The translations under genes and the position numbers were made by a program. From CAYNLK01 sp964398055 (lineage in GTDB: Bacteria; Chloroflexota; Anaerolineae; 4572-78; J111), in the NCBI GenBank assembly GCA_964398055.1, contig CAYNLK010000001.1, positions 62,001 through 126,000 of the forward strand: a DNA stretch of 64,000 nt, given 5' to 3'. Below are positions 35,156-42,372 of the stretch, piece by piece; the first letter of the stretch is position 1; each line of letters begins with the position of its first letter. Below the pieces are notes generated by a model, which saw only the letters and a program-made list of their open reading frames with translations, was not told the DNA's origin and searched no databases.

Positions 35156-35668
35156 ATGGCCAAAATTAGAGGGGCGTTGTTCAGTATGGACGCCAGCGGT
35201 AGTTTTGGTGAGATTATTTTTGATCGCCGTGGTTACGCTTATTTCAAGCCCAAGCGCGAAGATGCGCAGTCGCCGGGCCAGGGCAATTACCGGCTGGCCA
35301 TCGCCCTGGTGCAGAAATGTGTTAAGGTGTGCGGCCAGGCCACCCGGCAGCAGCTTAGAGCAATGGCCGATGATCCCGGCCACTGGAGCAGCTACCTGGC
35401 CAGGCATATGATCGGTCCGCAGCGCATAACCTTGCTGAATACGCTGGCCCGCTATACCGACCCGGCGGTCGATCAGGCGGCGTGGGAAACCGCCGCCGAG
35501 AGTCTTGGCATGCGGGAGGTTTTCATTCCCTATGCCCAACATGGCCCCATTACCCCCGGCGCGCAACTCTTTGTTCTGGCTTCAACCTTATTCAGCCTGG
35601 GGCTATACGCCGGCCTGGGCCAGCCCAACGGTAATGCGGAGGTATGGAAGGACAGCATTACTTCGTGA
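35156..35668 (+). CDS. Protein of unknown function
   Basis: 170 residues, soluble. MAKIRGALFSMDASGSFGE is followed by a basic segment (YFKPKRED) and a helical middle with LARHMIGPQRITLLNTLARY. AGGAGG lies about 9 nt before the ATG. The C-terminal third has a hydrophobic, membrane-like stretch (LFVLASTLFSLGLYAGLG). It sits between the repeat-rich spacer and the restriction island. I do not recognise a family. Confidence 0.6.
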   Translation: MAKIRGALFSMDASGSFGEIIFDRRGYAYFKPKREDAQSPGQGNYRLAIALVQKCVKVCGQATRQQLRAMADDPGHWSSYLARHMIGPQRITLLNTLARYTDPAVDQAAWETAAESLGMREVFIPYAQHGPITPGAQLFVLASTLFSLGLYAGLGQPNGNAEVWKDSITS

Positions 35669-35707
35669 GCAAAGAGAATTTACGGGTCAGTCTCAAATTT
35701 TGGGCCG

Positions 35708-35735
35708 GTAGGGGCGACCGGCCGGTCGCCCCTAC
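35708..35735. repeat. Perfect 28-bp palindrome
   Basis: GTAGGGGCGACCGG followed by its exact reverse complement. It lies within the spacer ahead of the restriction island and would form a very stable hairpin. Confidence 0.85.
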
Positions 35736-35840
35736 CCAATTACCTAAAATCTGGGTCGCACCCAGAATTTACAACAAGGTTGAAACATTGGGGTTGCTGT
35801 GTTAGAATTGGGCTAGATTTTGTCAAGGATTTGAGGGCTA

Positions 35841-35933
35841 ATGGCTGCGAAAAAGTCTGCGCCTAAACCGTATCATCAGACCAACCACGGCCCGGAGATT
35901 TTTCCAACTTTTTTCATAAAGGTACGGATATGA
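35841..35933 (+). CDS. 30-residue open frame overlapping mcrB (leader peptide or truncated gene)
   Basis: ATG at 35841 with GAGG 4 nt upstream; 30 codons (MAAKKSAPKPYHQTNHGPE and on), stop TGA overlapping the mcrB ATG as ATGA. Its first 50 bases are GC-rich like the host and its end is AT-rich like the island, so it may be the cut-off 5' end of a displaced gene that now couples mcrB translation. Expression is unproven. Confidence 0.4.
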   Translation: MAAKKSAPKPYHQTNHGPEIFPTFFIKVRI

Positions 35934-37414
35934 AACGTTTACTACAAATAATTCATATTCAAGGTCAGATTGAGAATTGGTCTGAGCAAACGAAACAGGC
36001 TTTCGAGGAATTATTTGGAGCCACAAGTGGTCGTTACTCGGCCAGAGCAAATAATGTTGTATCTCTACGAAATCCGGAATTTCAAAGTGGAAGTGGTGTT
36101 CCATTTGCGGCTTTTATTCATCCTGCCAATAGTGCGACAGGCGCCTATGGCGGAATGAGTTTTGTGATTTTTCCGGTACCTGATGCACCTTGTTTAGTTT
36201 CAATGGTAGTTGGAACGCAAGGCTTGAGTCCCGATGAGGAAGTACTCGGACGACCCGGTCATGCTCGTAAGCTTGCCGCTATATGTGCTTGGCTAAATAG
36301 AAAATATGGTCAGGGCAAGATGTTAGCTTGGGCTAAACAAGACCCAGTCCGAATAGACACGGACATTCCTCAAAAGGTTAGAAGCCTTTTCCCAGAGTAT
36401 AATTCAGTTTTTGATCGTTACGGTAAGGTCATTTACGCCCTTTTTGTACCAAATGATAATACGGAGGCTACCAAAGATGCATTGAAAGCCTTCCTTGACC
36501 TTATGTTTGAGGAGCGAGGACAATATCCACTTAAACCTTCATTAGAAGATGCAAATGAAATTCGAGCTCAATATTTTGCCTATCTTATGCCCGATATTTC
36601 TGAAGAAGAAGTTGTTAGACTATTACAAAATCGGTATTTTGTTATCTTGGAAGGGCCACCTGGAACAGGTAAAACTGAGTTAGCTTTGCGGATTCTGAAA
36701 TACAAATATCAACAAAATGGAATGACCATTCAATTTCATCCTAATATCACCTACGAAAATTTTGTGGGGGGTTTAGCCCCTGTACACACTACAGACAGTT
36801 TGGGCTTCCAGTTTGCTCCGCAGAAGGGCTATCTAATGCAGGCTTCGGAAAATGCATTAGCCAATCCAAACATTCCCTTTTTGTTACATATTGATGAGAT
36901 CAATCGAGCAGATCTAGCAAAAATACTTGGAGAAGCTATTTTTTTGCTCGAACCGCAAGCCAAAGAGAAACGAGAATTAAAGCTATCCTATGATTTTGGG
37001 AGGCCATTTTCTAACAGATTATGGTTACCGCATAACTTGCATATCTTGGGAACAATGAATAGTTCAGACCGAAGTATAGCCATTGTTGATATTGCTGTTC
37101 GACGACGTTTTGCGTTTGTCAAACTTTGGCCTCAAATAAAAGTTGTTCAAGCCCACGGAAGCCGGTTAATGCAGCAAGCGTTTCTTGAGTTAGTTTCAAT
37201 TTTTGTTGAATATGCCAGCGATGATGCTTTTAGTTTAATACCTGGACACGCCTATTTCTTAGAACAGGATGAAATCAAAGCAGCAGAGCATCTTAATGTT
37301 TATTTGGTTCCTCTCCTGGAAGAATATTTAGCACAGGGATATGTAGCCAGCTTTTCAGACCAAATTCGAGCTTATCTCCAATGGATAACCAGTTATGTCA
37401 AAGACGAAACATAA
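35930..37414 (+). CDS. McrB-like AAA+ NTPase of a McrBC-type restriction system
   Basis: 494 residues. The N-terminal 200 residues form an uncharacterised domain, where this class usually carries its DNA-recognition module. The AAA+ core has Walker A LEGPPGTGKTELALRI (about 242-257), NITYENFVGG, Walker B LLHIDEINRADLAKILGEA, GTMNSSDRSIAIVD and the arginine-finger RRRFAFVKLWP, all typical of McrB-type motors that translocate DNA with GTP or ATP. AAAGGT lies 8 nt before the ATG. It overlaps the McrC-like gene by 20 nt. Codon and base use are clearly AT-richer than the neighbours, indicating transfer. Confidence 0.88.
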   Translation: MKRLLQIIHIQGQIENWSEQTKQAFEELFGATSGRYSARANNVVSLRNPEFQSGSGVPFAAFIHPANSATGAYGGMSFVIFPVPDAPCLVSMVVGTQGLSPDEEVLGRPGHARKLAAICAWLNRKYGQGKMLAWAKQDPVRIDTDIPQKVRSLFPEYNSVFDRYGKVIYALFVPNDNTEATKDALKAFLDLMFEERGQYPLKPSLEDANEIRAQYFAYLMPDISEEEVVRLLQNRYFVILEGPPGTGKTELALRILKYKYQQNGMTIQFHPNITYENFVGGLAPVHTTDSLGFQFAPQKGYLMQASENALANPNIPFLLHIDEINRADLAKILGEAIFLLEPQAKEKRELKLSYDFGRPFSNRLWLPHNLHILGTMNSSDRSIAIVDIAVRRRFAFVKLWPQIKVVQAHGSRLMQQAFLELVSIFVEYASDDAFSLIPGHAYFLEQDEIKAAEHLNVYLVPLLEEYLAQGYVASFSDQIRAYLQWITSYVKDET

Positions 37415-38870
37415 GTCTTGGCATCCCGTAGCCTTCAAAGCACCTGTATTATCAAGAACGATAAATGCTTCATCCTGTTTTGAAATGGTTGACTCCTCAA
37501 CAGTTTATCTACCCGCTACATTTCTTGTGCAAGGGGAATTACCCCGTGACCCCCAAGCCCAAGCAGCCCATTTAGCCCATCAATTCATTCGTCGAAATTA
37601 TGGTTTGTTGAACAATTTTGGTATTGCAGTCGATGTGCATTATAACGGAAATACGGTTCATTTAGTGTTTGAAGCTAATACAAAAATTGGGGCTCTACCT
37701 TTATTATCGCCTACGACTGGTCGGCCAGATTATGGGTTAGTGATTAAACCTCGCTTTGATTGGTCAGGACTTGGGCCAATGCTGGTGACAATGGGATGGC
37801 GTGTTATCCCTACACCCTTGAGACTACCTCAATTGCCCCGTTCTGAACACAAAATTCCACCATGGGTCTTGTCCTCAATTATTCTTTTTAGATTAAAGAA
37901 TCTACTGGATAATCTAAACCGACGGTTTGCGATGACTGAGAGTGAGTTGTCAGCACCGCGTGGGCAGGTAAATTGGTCCCGTTATGCTATCTCTCACATA
38001 TCCTTAGCCCAATTTCTACGTGTGCCTTGTCGTTTTCCTAATTTATCAAATGACCAAGAACTGAAAGCTGCTATACATTTTACTCTACGCAAACAATTGG
38101 CTAGTTTAGAAAGTCAGCGTACGGCAGGTATTGTTGTCTTAAACTTAATAGATCTGTGTCAATCACTATTGGCTCATGTACAAGATGTATCGCCACGGCA
38201 GCCTACCCCAAAAACTATCGAGGCATGGTATCGAGGAGCAATGAAAACTGATGTTTTTAGAGAAGGTCTACAAGCTATTGAATGGACGGTTGATGATCGG
38301 GGCTTAGCTGGATTGGCTGATTTACAGGGCATCCCGTGGATTATGTCTATGGAAACATTTTTTGAAGCGTGGGTAGAAACAATATCTGAAAAACTGTCTA
38401 GACAGATAGGGGCGAAATTACGTATCGGACGGAAACAAGAAACAATTTCACCTTTCGTGTGGCAACCATCCTATATGGGCTCTCAGAAATATTTATTACC
38501 AGATTTTATTCTTGAACGTGAAAACGAGACGATTATTATTGATGCCAAGTATAAGAGCCATTGGGAAGAACTCAGCCTTGGTCGTTGGCATAACTTTGCC
38601 GATGAGTTACGAGAGCAACATCGAGCAGATTTACTGCAAATTCTGGCTTACTCTACTCTCGCAACTACGACTAAGATCATCACTTGTCTAGCTTATCCTT
38701 GTCGGCAGGATACTTGGCAATCATTGCAGAGACGAGGCCAATTATGGCATAAGGCATCATTGTATGCCGGGCCAAGAAAAGTAGATGTTGTCTTAATTGC
38801 TTTACCCATGTTTGCTGACATTCCTCAGGTTGTTCAAGAGTTAAAGGAAGCGATTGCTCATACCGTATAG
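37395..38870 (+). CDS. McrC-like nuclease subunit of a McrBC-type restriction system
   Basis: 491 residues. The middle has SAPRGQVNWSRYAISH and VPCRFPNLSNDQELKAAI, the McrC family pattern; the C-terminal PD-(D/E)XK nuclease is seen in MSMETFFEAWVE, LPDFILERENETIIIDAKYK (Asp, Glu/Asp and Lys of the active site). McrC cuts DNA that McrB recognises. The N-terminal 150 residues probably contact McrB. It overlaps mcrB by 20 nt and shares its AT-rich composition. No methylase is next to it, so a type IV system against modified DNA fits better than a type II McrBC-like one such as LlaJI. Confidence 0.87.
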   Translation: MSKTKHKSWHPVAFKAPVLSRTINASSCFEMVDSSTVYLPATFLVQGELPRDPQAQAAHLAHQFIRRNYGLLNNFGIAVDVHYNGNTVHLVFEANTKIGALPLLSPTTGRPDYGLVIKPRFDWSGLGPMLVTMGWRVIPTPLRLPQLPRSEHKIPPWVLSSIILFRLKNLLDNLNRRFAMTESELSAPRGQVNWSRYAISHISLAQFLRVPCRFPNLSNDQELKAAIHFTLRKQLASLESQRTAGIVVLNLIDLCQSLLAHVQDVSPRQPTPKTIEAWYRGAMKTDVFREGLQAIEWTVDDRGLAGLADLQGIPWIMSMETFFEAWVETISEKLSRQIGAKLRIGRKQETISPFVWQPSYMGSQKYLLPDFILERENETIIIDAKYKSHWEELSLGRWHNFADELREQHRADLLQILAYSTLATTTKIITCLAYPCRQDTWQSLQRRGQLWHKASLYAGPRKVDVVLIALPMFADIPQVVQELKEAIAHTV

Positions 38871-38908
38871 CACAAAGCTCAAAGTTTCCAGATTCTCACT
38901 CAAAACAA

Positions 38909-38936
38909 AAAAGACCGGATTATTTCGGTCCTTTTA
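38909..38936. terminator. Bidirectional terminator between mcrC and the DUF2442 gene
   Basis: GACCG/CGGTC stem with an 8-nt loop, A-run on one side and T-run on the other, so it works on both strands. Confidence 0.65.
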
Positions 38937-38951
38937 TAGAATCGACTGATC

Positions 38952-39236
38952 TCAGGCACTGGTCACCTCGGCCTTCAGCGCAGGAAACATCTCTTCAGCT
39001 TTCTGGCCAGTCAGTTGTAAATAAATTGCGTCCGGGCACAGGTCAATCTCATCACTCCAGGCAATTCGCCGCCCCGGCCCAAGGTAAACTTGTTCAAAAG
39101 CGTGGTAGTCATTCCACAAAGCAAAAACTCCCTGGCCGACGAGATGAGATAGGTCAACCGTACCGGCAACGCCGTTAGAGTATTTGACCCATAGCCGGTA
39201 GTTGGGTAAAGCTTTGATTTCAATTGGTTTCAGCAT
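38952..39236 (-). CDS. DUF2442-domain protein
   Basis: 94 residues from ATG 39236. IEIKALPNYRLWVKYSNGVAG, VDLSHLVGQGVFALW and IAWSDEIDLCPDAIYLQLTG match the DUF2442 family, often found next to a DUF4160 gene as a presumed toxin/antitoxin-like pair. No DUF4160 partner is visible here, so it may be an orphan. Confidence 0.82.
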   Translation of the reverse strand: MLKPIEIKALPNYRLWVKYSNGVAGTVDLSHLVGQGVFALWNDYHAFEQVYLGPGRRIAWSDEIDLCPDAIYLQLTGQKAEEMFPALKAEVTSA

Positions 39237-39260
39237 CAAGAATCACTCCAATCCTTACGC

Positions 39261-39384
39261 TCACATCCCCCCACTCGCCAGCCACCACAGCGCCAGGCCC
39301 AACTGGCCCCGGCCCAGGAACAGCCCAAACATCAGGGCCAGGATGATCAGCAGGGCGATAATGGCCACAGCCATGCAACCCGAT
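39261..39384 (-). pseudogene. Duplicated 3' fragment of the FHA-protein gene
   Basis: About 117 bp (39267-39384) match 40268-40384, the last codons of the FHA gene, with roughly nine differences including a one-base insertion. A 37-codon frame (ATG at 39374 to TGA at 39261) would still encode the terminal membrane helix and the ending WWLASGG, but it has no Shine-Dalgarno. Most simply a gene remnant left by a duplication. Confidence 0.75.
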
Positions 39385-39395
39385 GAGCAGTAAAA

Positions 39396-39809
39396 TCAGG
39401 CTGCCAATGCTGGCTGCGCTTCTACATACGTAAAGGGTATCTGTTCCGTAGGTGAGGCCTGAAAGTGAGATAATTTTAAGAATTGGCTTACCGGCACAGA
39501 GGTTATTACTTGTAAGACTAGCTCACGTAAATCTTCTGGTATTTCAGCCAACTTGTCCAAAGGATAGCTGCGCGGCCCATACTCAGTCCGCTCGGCTAGA
39601 ATGGAAAAGTGTAAGAGCGTCAAACTGATGGCCCGCCGCGTCTGTAGGTTAAGGCGCAAGATAATGTAATCGGTTAGCTCGACGCCCGTTGCTGCTTCAT
39701 TCTCGCCAAAGAAGATTTCCATGATATCGGCTTCTTGATCATACACAAAGCGGACGAATGTACCATCATTGGCCGTCATCCTGGCCCGGTAAAGTTCTAC
39801 TTTATTCAT
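39396..39809 (-). CDS. DUF2283-like small protein, possible antitoxin
   Basis: 137 residues from ATG 39809. FVRFVYDQEADIMEIFFGEN, TGVELTDYIILRLNLQTRRAISLTLL match the DUF2283 pattern (YDxEAD...L.D..i..ld). The rest is a helical tail. It starts 4 nt after the stop of the 39814-40137 gene, so the two are one unit. Role as antitoxin is inferred from the arrangement only. Confidence 0.65.
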   Translation of the reverse strand: MNKVELYRARMTANDGTFVRFVYDQEADIMEIFFGENEAATGVELTDYIILRLNLQTRRAISLTLLHFSILAERTEYGPRSYPLDKLAEIPEDLRELVLQVITSVPVSQFLKLSHFQASPTEQIPFTYVEAQPALAA

Positions 39810-39813
39810 ACGC

Positions 39814-40137
39814 TCACCTTTTGGGGTGGATATACCTGGCCCAACCTGTAACGACAAAGTTGTTGGCTACGTACTGCCCTTGTTCGTCGAGGTGCATTTT
39901 GAAAACGACGATGGCGACCAAATGGTTGTTTTCCGGCAACAGTTCATCAAACCGTTGGTAATACCGGTACTCGTTGGGGATGAATAGGTCTTGCTTGCGA
40001 CGTCCGGTACGAATTGTTTCAAGAAACTTATCCAGATGCGGCTCCAATTCAGGCCGGGACTCAAGGATATGTTGCCAGCGTTCTTCTGTGAAGTAGATGG
40101 TGTTACCATAGCGATCTTGAACAACCCATTTATTCAT
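39814..40137 (-). CDS. Small toxin-like protein of unknown family
   Basis: 107 residues with a compact alpha/beta pattern: VVQDRYGNTIYFTEERWQHI, LESRPELEPHLDKFLETIR, then YRYYQRF and VAIVVFKMHL, ending GWARYIHPKR. Conserved-looking Arg/His/Lys residues (ERWQHI, RPEL, HPKR) recall small RNase toxins of the PBECR/RelE type, but no assignment is made. Paired with the DUF2283-like gene 4 nt away. Confidence 0.55.
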   Translation of the reverse strand: MNKWVVQDRYGNTIYFTEERWQHILESRPELEPHLDKFLETIRTGRRKQDLFIPNEYRYYQRFDELLPENNHLVAIVVFKMHLDEQGQYVANNFVVTGWARYIHPKR

Positions 40138-40261
40138 CAGAGTTTCTGTCTTGTCGTTAAACCTGCACCTACTTTACGATATTCTAGCCAAAACAAACCA
40201 TAAGATCAATCATCCCGTATCTTACTCTTGGTTGCCTAAAAAAGAACCATAGCCGCTCTTT

Positions 40262-40852
40262 TCACCACCCCCCACTCGCCAGCCACCACAGCACCAGCCC
40301 CACCTGGCCGCGGCCCAGGAACAGCCCAAACATCAGGGCCAGGATGATCATCAGGGCGATGATGGCCACGGCCATGCAGCCGATCACCAGCCAGACCGGG
40401 CGATTGTCGCCGGCGAGGAACGGCTGCGGGGTTGTCACCGGCGGCGAGGCCGATGATAGAGCCGGGCCGGCCAGTTTGATCTTCTCGATGGTGGTCGGGT
40501 CGGGGCGGCTGCTGGTAAACAGAAAGGTGGCGTCGCCCAGGGTGATCTTGTCCTGGTGGCGCAGCCGGGTTGGTTGGGCAATCTGCACCCCATTCACGTA
40601 GGTGCCGTTGGCGCTGCCCTGGTCGTAAATCACATAGCTGTCGTCAATCGGTTTCAGCGTGGCATGATGGCGCGATACCTTCTGGTCGGCCACCACAATG
40701 GTATTGTCTTTCTCCCGGCCCAGGAGCACTTCGCCCCGCAGCGGAAAGGAGTGGCTGATCCGGCCCTCCACCAGCAGCGACAGGTGCGCGCTCGGCGTCG
40801 ACTCCTGGATTGTTAAGAAATCATCGTCGTTCTCAGAGATATAGCGTACCAA
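40262..40852 (-). CDS. FHA-domain membrane protein
   Basis: 196 residues. An FHA domain (about 35-110) is clear: LRGEVLLGREKDNTIVV, VSRHHATL and GSANGTYVNG carry the Arg, Ser and Asn that bind phosphothreonine. A Pro-rich linker and one C-terminal membrane helix (VIGCMAVAIIALMIILALMF) follow, so the FHA domain faces the cytoplasm and reads Ser/Thr kinase signals. The tail of the gene is duplicated at 39261-39384. Confidence 0.87.
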   Translation of the reverse strand: MVRYISENDDDFLTIQESTPSAHLSLLVEGRISHSFPLRGEVLLGREKDNTIVVADQKVSRHHATLKPIDDSYVIYDQGSANGTYVNGVQIAQPTRLRHQDKITLGDATFLFTSSRPDPTTIEKIKLAGPALSSASPPVTTPQPFLAGDNRPVWLVIGCMAVAIIALMIILALMFGLFLGRGQVGLVLWWLASGGW

Positions 40853-41015
40853 AGCCCGCCCTACCCTCCGTTTGCAGCGATTATTGCGCCTAATTATAGC
40901 ATAAGTGCTGGCTGAAATCTATTCCCATTTGGAAAATACTACTTGACCATAATTAGAAATAGCGTTATTATATAATTACAGTTTGAATCATTCCCGGCAG
41001 GAGCTAGAGACTATC

Positions 41016-41534
41016 ATGGAGACAGAAAGCGGGCAATCGAACAATCGGCTTTTTATGCTGCTGGCTGTCGCCATGATCGGCCTGATCTGCATCGGTTTGA
41101 TCGGTTTGGGCGGGGTTATGTTTGTGACTCTCAATAGCCGGGCGCAGGAAGAAGTGGTGGTGATCCCGACCTTCACCCCAATTCCGCCCACGCCAACCCT
41201 AACAGCCACCCCCACCCAAACACCCACGGAAATCCCGCCGCCCACGCCTACGGCTACCCTGGTCATCCCGATTAACGGCGGGGAAGAGGCCGGCGCGGCC
41301 ACACCCGTTCTGGAAGCTACCGCTCCGCCCACTCCGCTCCCCACCAGAATTTTAGAAGGCACCCCTCCCCCTGAGCTGGCTGAGGCGCCGGTGCCGACAC
41401 CTGTTCCGGCGGTCGCTATGCCGGGTAGCGGCGGCGTGTTGTCGGCAGGGAACGGTTTGTTAGGCTGGGCCGGAGTTGGCCTGTTGCTTCTGCTCGTTCT
41501 GGGCGTGGCCAATCATTTCAAGCTATTTTCGTAA
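41016..41534 (+). CDS. Thr-Pro-rich membrane protein
   Basis: 172 residues from the ATG at 41016, which has AGGAG 12 nt upstream; a TTG at 40983 is the alternative. N-terminal membrane segment (LFMLLAVAMIGLICIGLIGL), Thr-Pro linker, then PGSGGVLSAGN and a second hydrophobic segment at the C-terminus with a short charged end. It is a linker tethered at both ends, or a sorting-like C-terminal signal; the latter lacks LPXTG. Divergent from the FHA gene. Function unknown. Confidence 0.65.
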   Translation: METESGQSNNRLFMLLAVAMIGLICIGLIGLGGVMFVTLNSRAQEEVVVIPTFTPIPPTPTLTATPTQTPTEIPPPTPTATLVIPINGGEEAGAATPVLEATAPPTPLPTRILEGTPPPELAEAPVPTPVPAVAMPGSGGVLSAGNGLLGWAGVGLLLLLVLGVANHFKLFS

Positions 41535-41568
41535 CGATTTCGACCATACCCAACCGTCAGCGTAACGC

Positions 41569-41604
41569 AAAAGCGACACCTGCAGGTAGGTGTCGCTTTT
41601 ATTA
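41569..41604. terminator. Bidirectional intrinsic terminator
   Basis: A perfect 12-bp stem (AAAAGCGACACC / GGTGTCGCTTTT, 41569-41580 and 41589-41600) with an 8-nt loop lies between the convergent Thr-Pro-rich and receiver genes. Confidence 0.88.
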
Positions 41605-41642
41605 TGGCTGGATATTTGGCTGTGGTACCGGCTCCTGCCGGT

Positions 41643-42008
41643 CTATTCTTTTAAGTAGCGATTGATGGTAGTCAGTAATCTGTTCAAGTCGACCGGCTTG
41701 GTGAAATGCTCGTTGGCGCCAACTTCAATCGCTCGTTCCTTGTGTTTGGCGCTGGCCCAGGCAGAGATCGCGATGATAGGAATTGCCGCCGTCTCCTCTT
41801 CGGAACGGATAATCTTGATGGCTTCAAAACCGTCCATCCGGGGCATCCGCAAATCCATCAGGATCAGGTCGGGTCGCCAACTGCGAACCTTTTCCACACC
41901 TTCCAAACCATCGCTGGCAACTGCAACTTGAAATCCATTCAGCTCTAACATTTGAGCCAGAATATCTCTTTGGGCAGGGTGATCCTCTATGTATAGTACC
42001 TTTGCCAC
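41643..42008 (-). CDS. Stand-alone response regulator receiver
   Basis: 121 residues: one receiver domain. YIEDHPAQRD supplies the acidic pair, LILMDLRMPRMDG the phosphoacceptor Asp (about residue 52), ISAWAS the Ser/Thr and FTKPVD the Lys. No output domain. No kinase gene is adjacent. Confidence 0.9.
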   Translation of the reverse strand: MAKVLYIEDHPAQRDILAQMLELNGFQVAVASDGLEGVEKVRSWRPDLILMDLRMPRMDGFEAIKIIRSEEETAAIPIIAISAWASAKHKERAIEVGANEHFTKPVDLNRLLTTINRYLKE

Positions 42009-42186
42009 GCAATCGCTCCAGTCAAAGTAATCAAATATACCTAATTATATATCTACTCTCACGAAAAGAAAAGGATACATTTTTCCCAGAGACCAATTCA
42101 AATCAAGACTATCACAACTGTAACAGTCTGTCAAACGGAGTAAGCGCCAGTGAATTTGAGCGGCGGCGTCAATTTTCCCCCGTTTT

Positions 42187-42241
42187 TTTAATCTTAGTTT
42201 AATCTTTGACTCATTTTTCTTTAATCTTGATTTTATATGAT
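42187..42241 (+). promoter_or_regulatory. Three phased TTTAATCTT repeats and a -10 box
   Basis: TTTAATCTT starts at 42187, 42198 and 42220, i.e. spaced by 11 and 22 bp (one and two helical turns). The last repeat is followed by TATGAT at 42236-42241 with no good -35. This is the geometry used by OmpR/PhoB-type regulators (and CiaR) to activate a promoter. Confidence 0.65.
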
Positions 42242-42246
42242 GCAGG

Positions 42247-42323
42247 TACACTAAACTGTAGTGTAAACCCTCCCTCCTAATTAAGGAAAAACCCGTGTAG
42301 TGGCAGCACGGGTTTTTTCTTTT
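42247..42323 (+). ncRNA. Candidate small RNA with anti-Shine-Dalgarno stretch and terminator
   Basis: Predicted to start near 42247 from the -10 at 42236-42241. It holds a 7-bp hairpin (TACACTA/TAGTGTA, 42247-42253 and 42259-42265), a single-stranded CCCTCCCTCCT (42268-42278) complementary to GGAGG ribosome-binding sites, and an intrinsic terminator (stem 42287-42297 with 42307-42317, T-rich tail). There is no gene downstream on this strand (ctaA is on the other). The terminator also fits the end of ctaA on the minus strand, so a plain ctaA terminator remains an alternative for that part. Confidence 0.55.
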
Positions 42324-42372
42324 TAAAGCGTTTGACCCCACTCGAGGCAAAGCTGGCTTTACTGCCGGGGAG

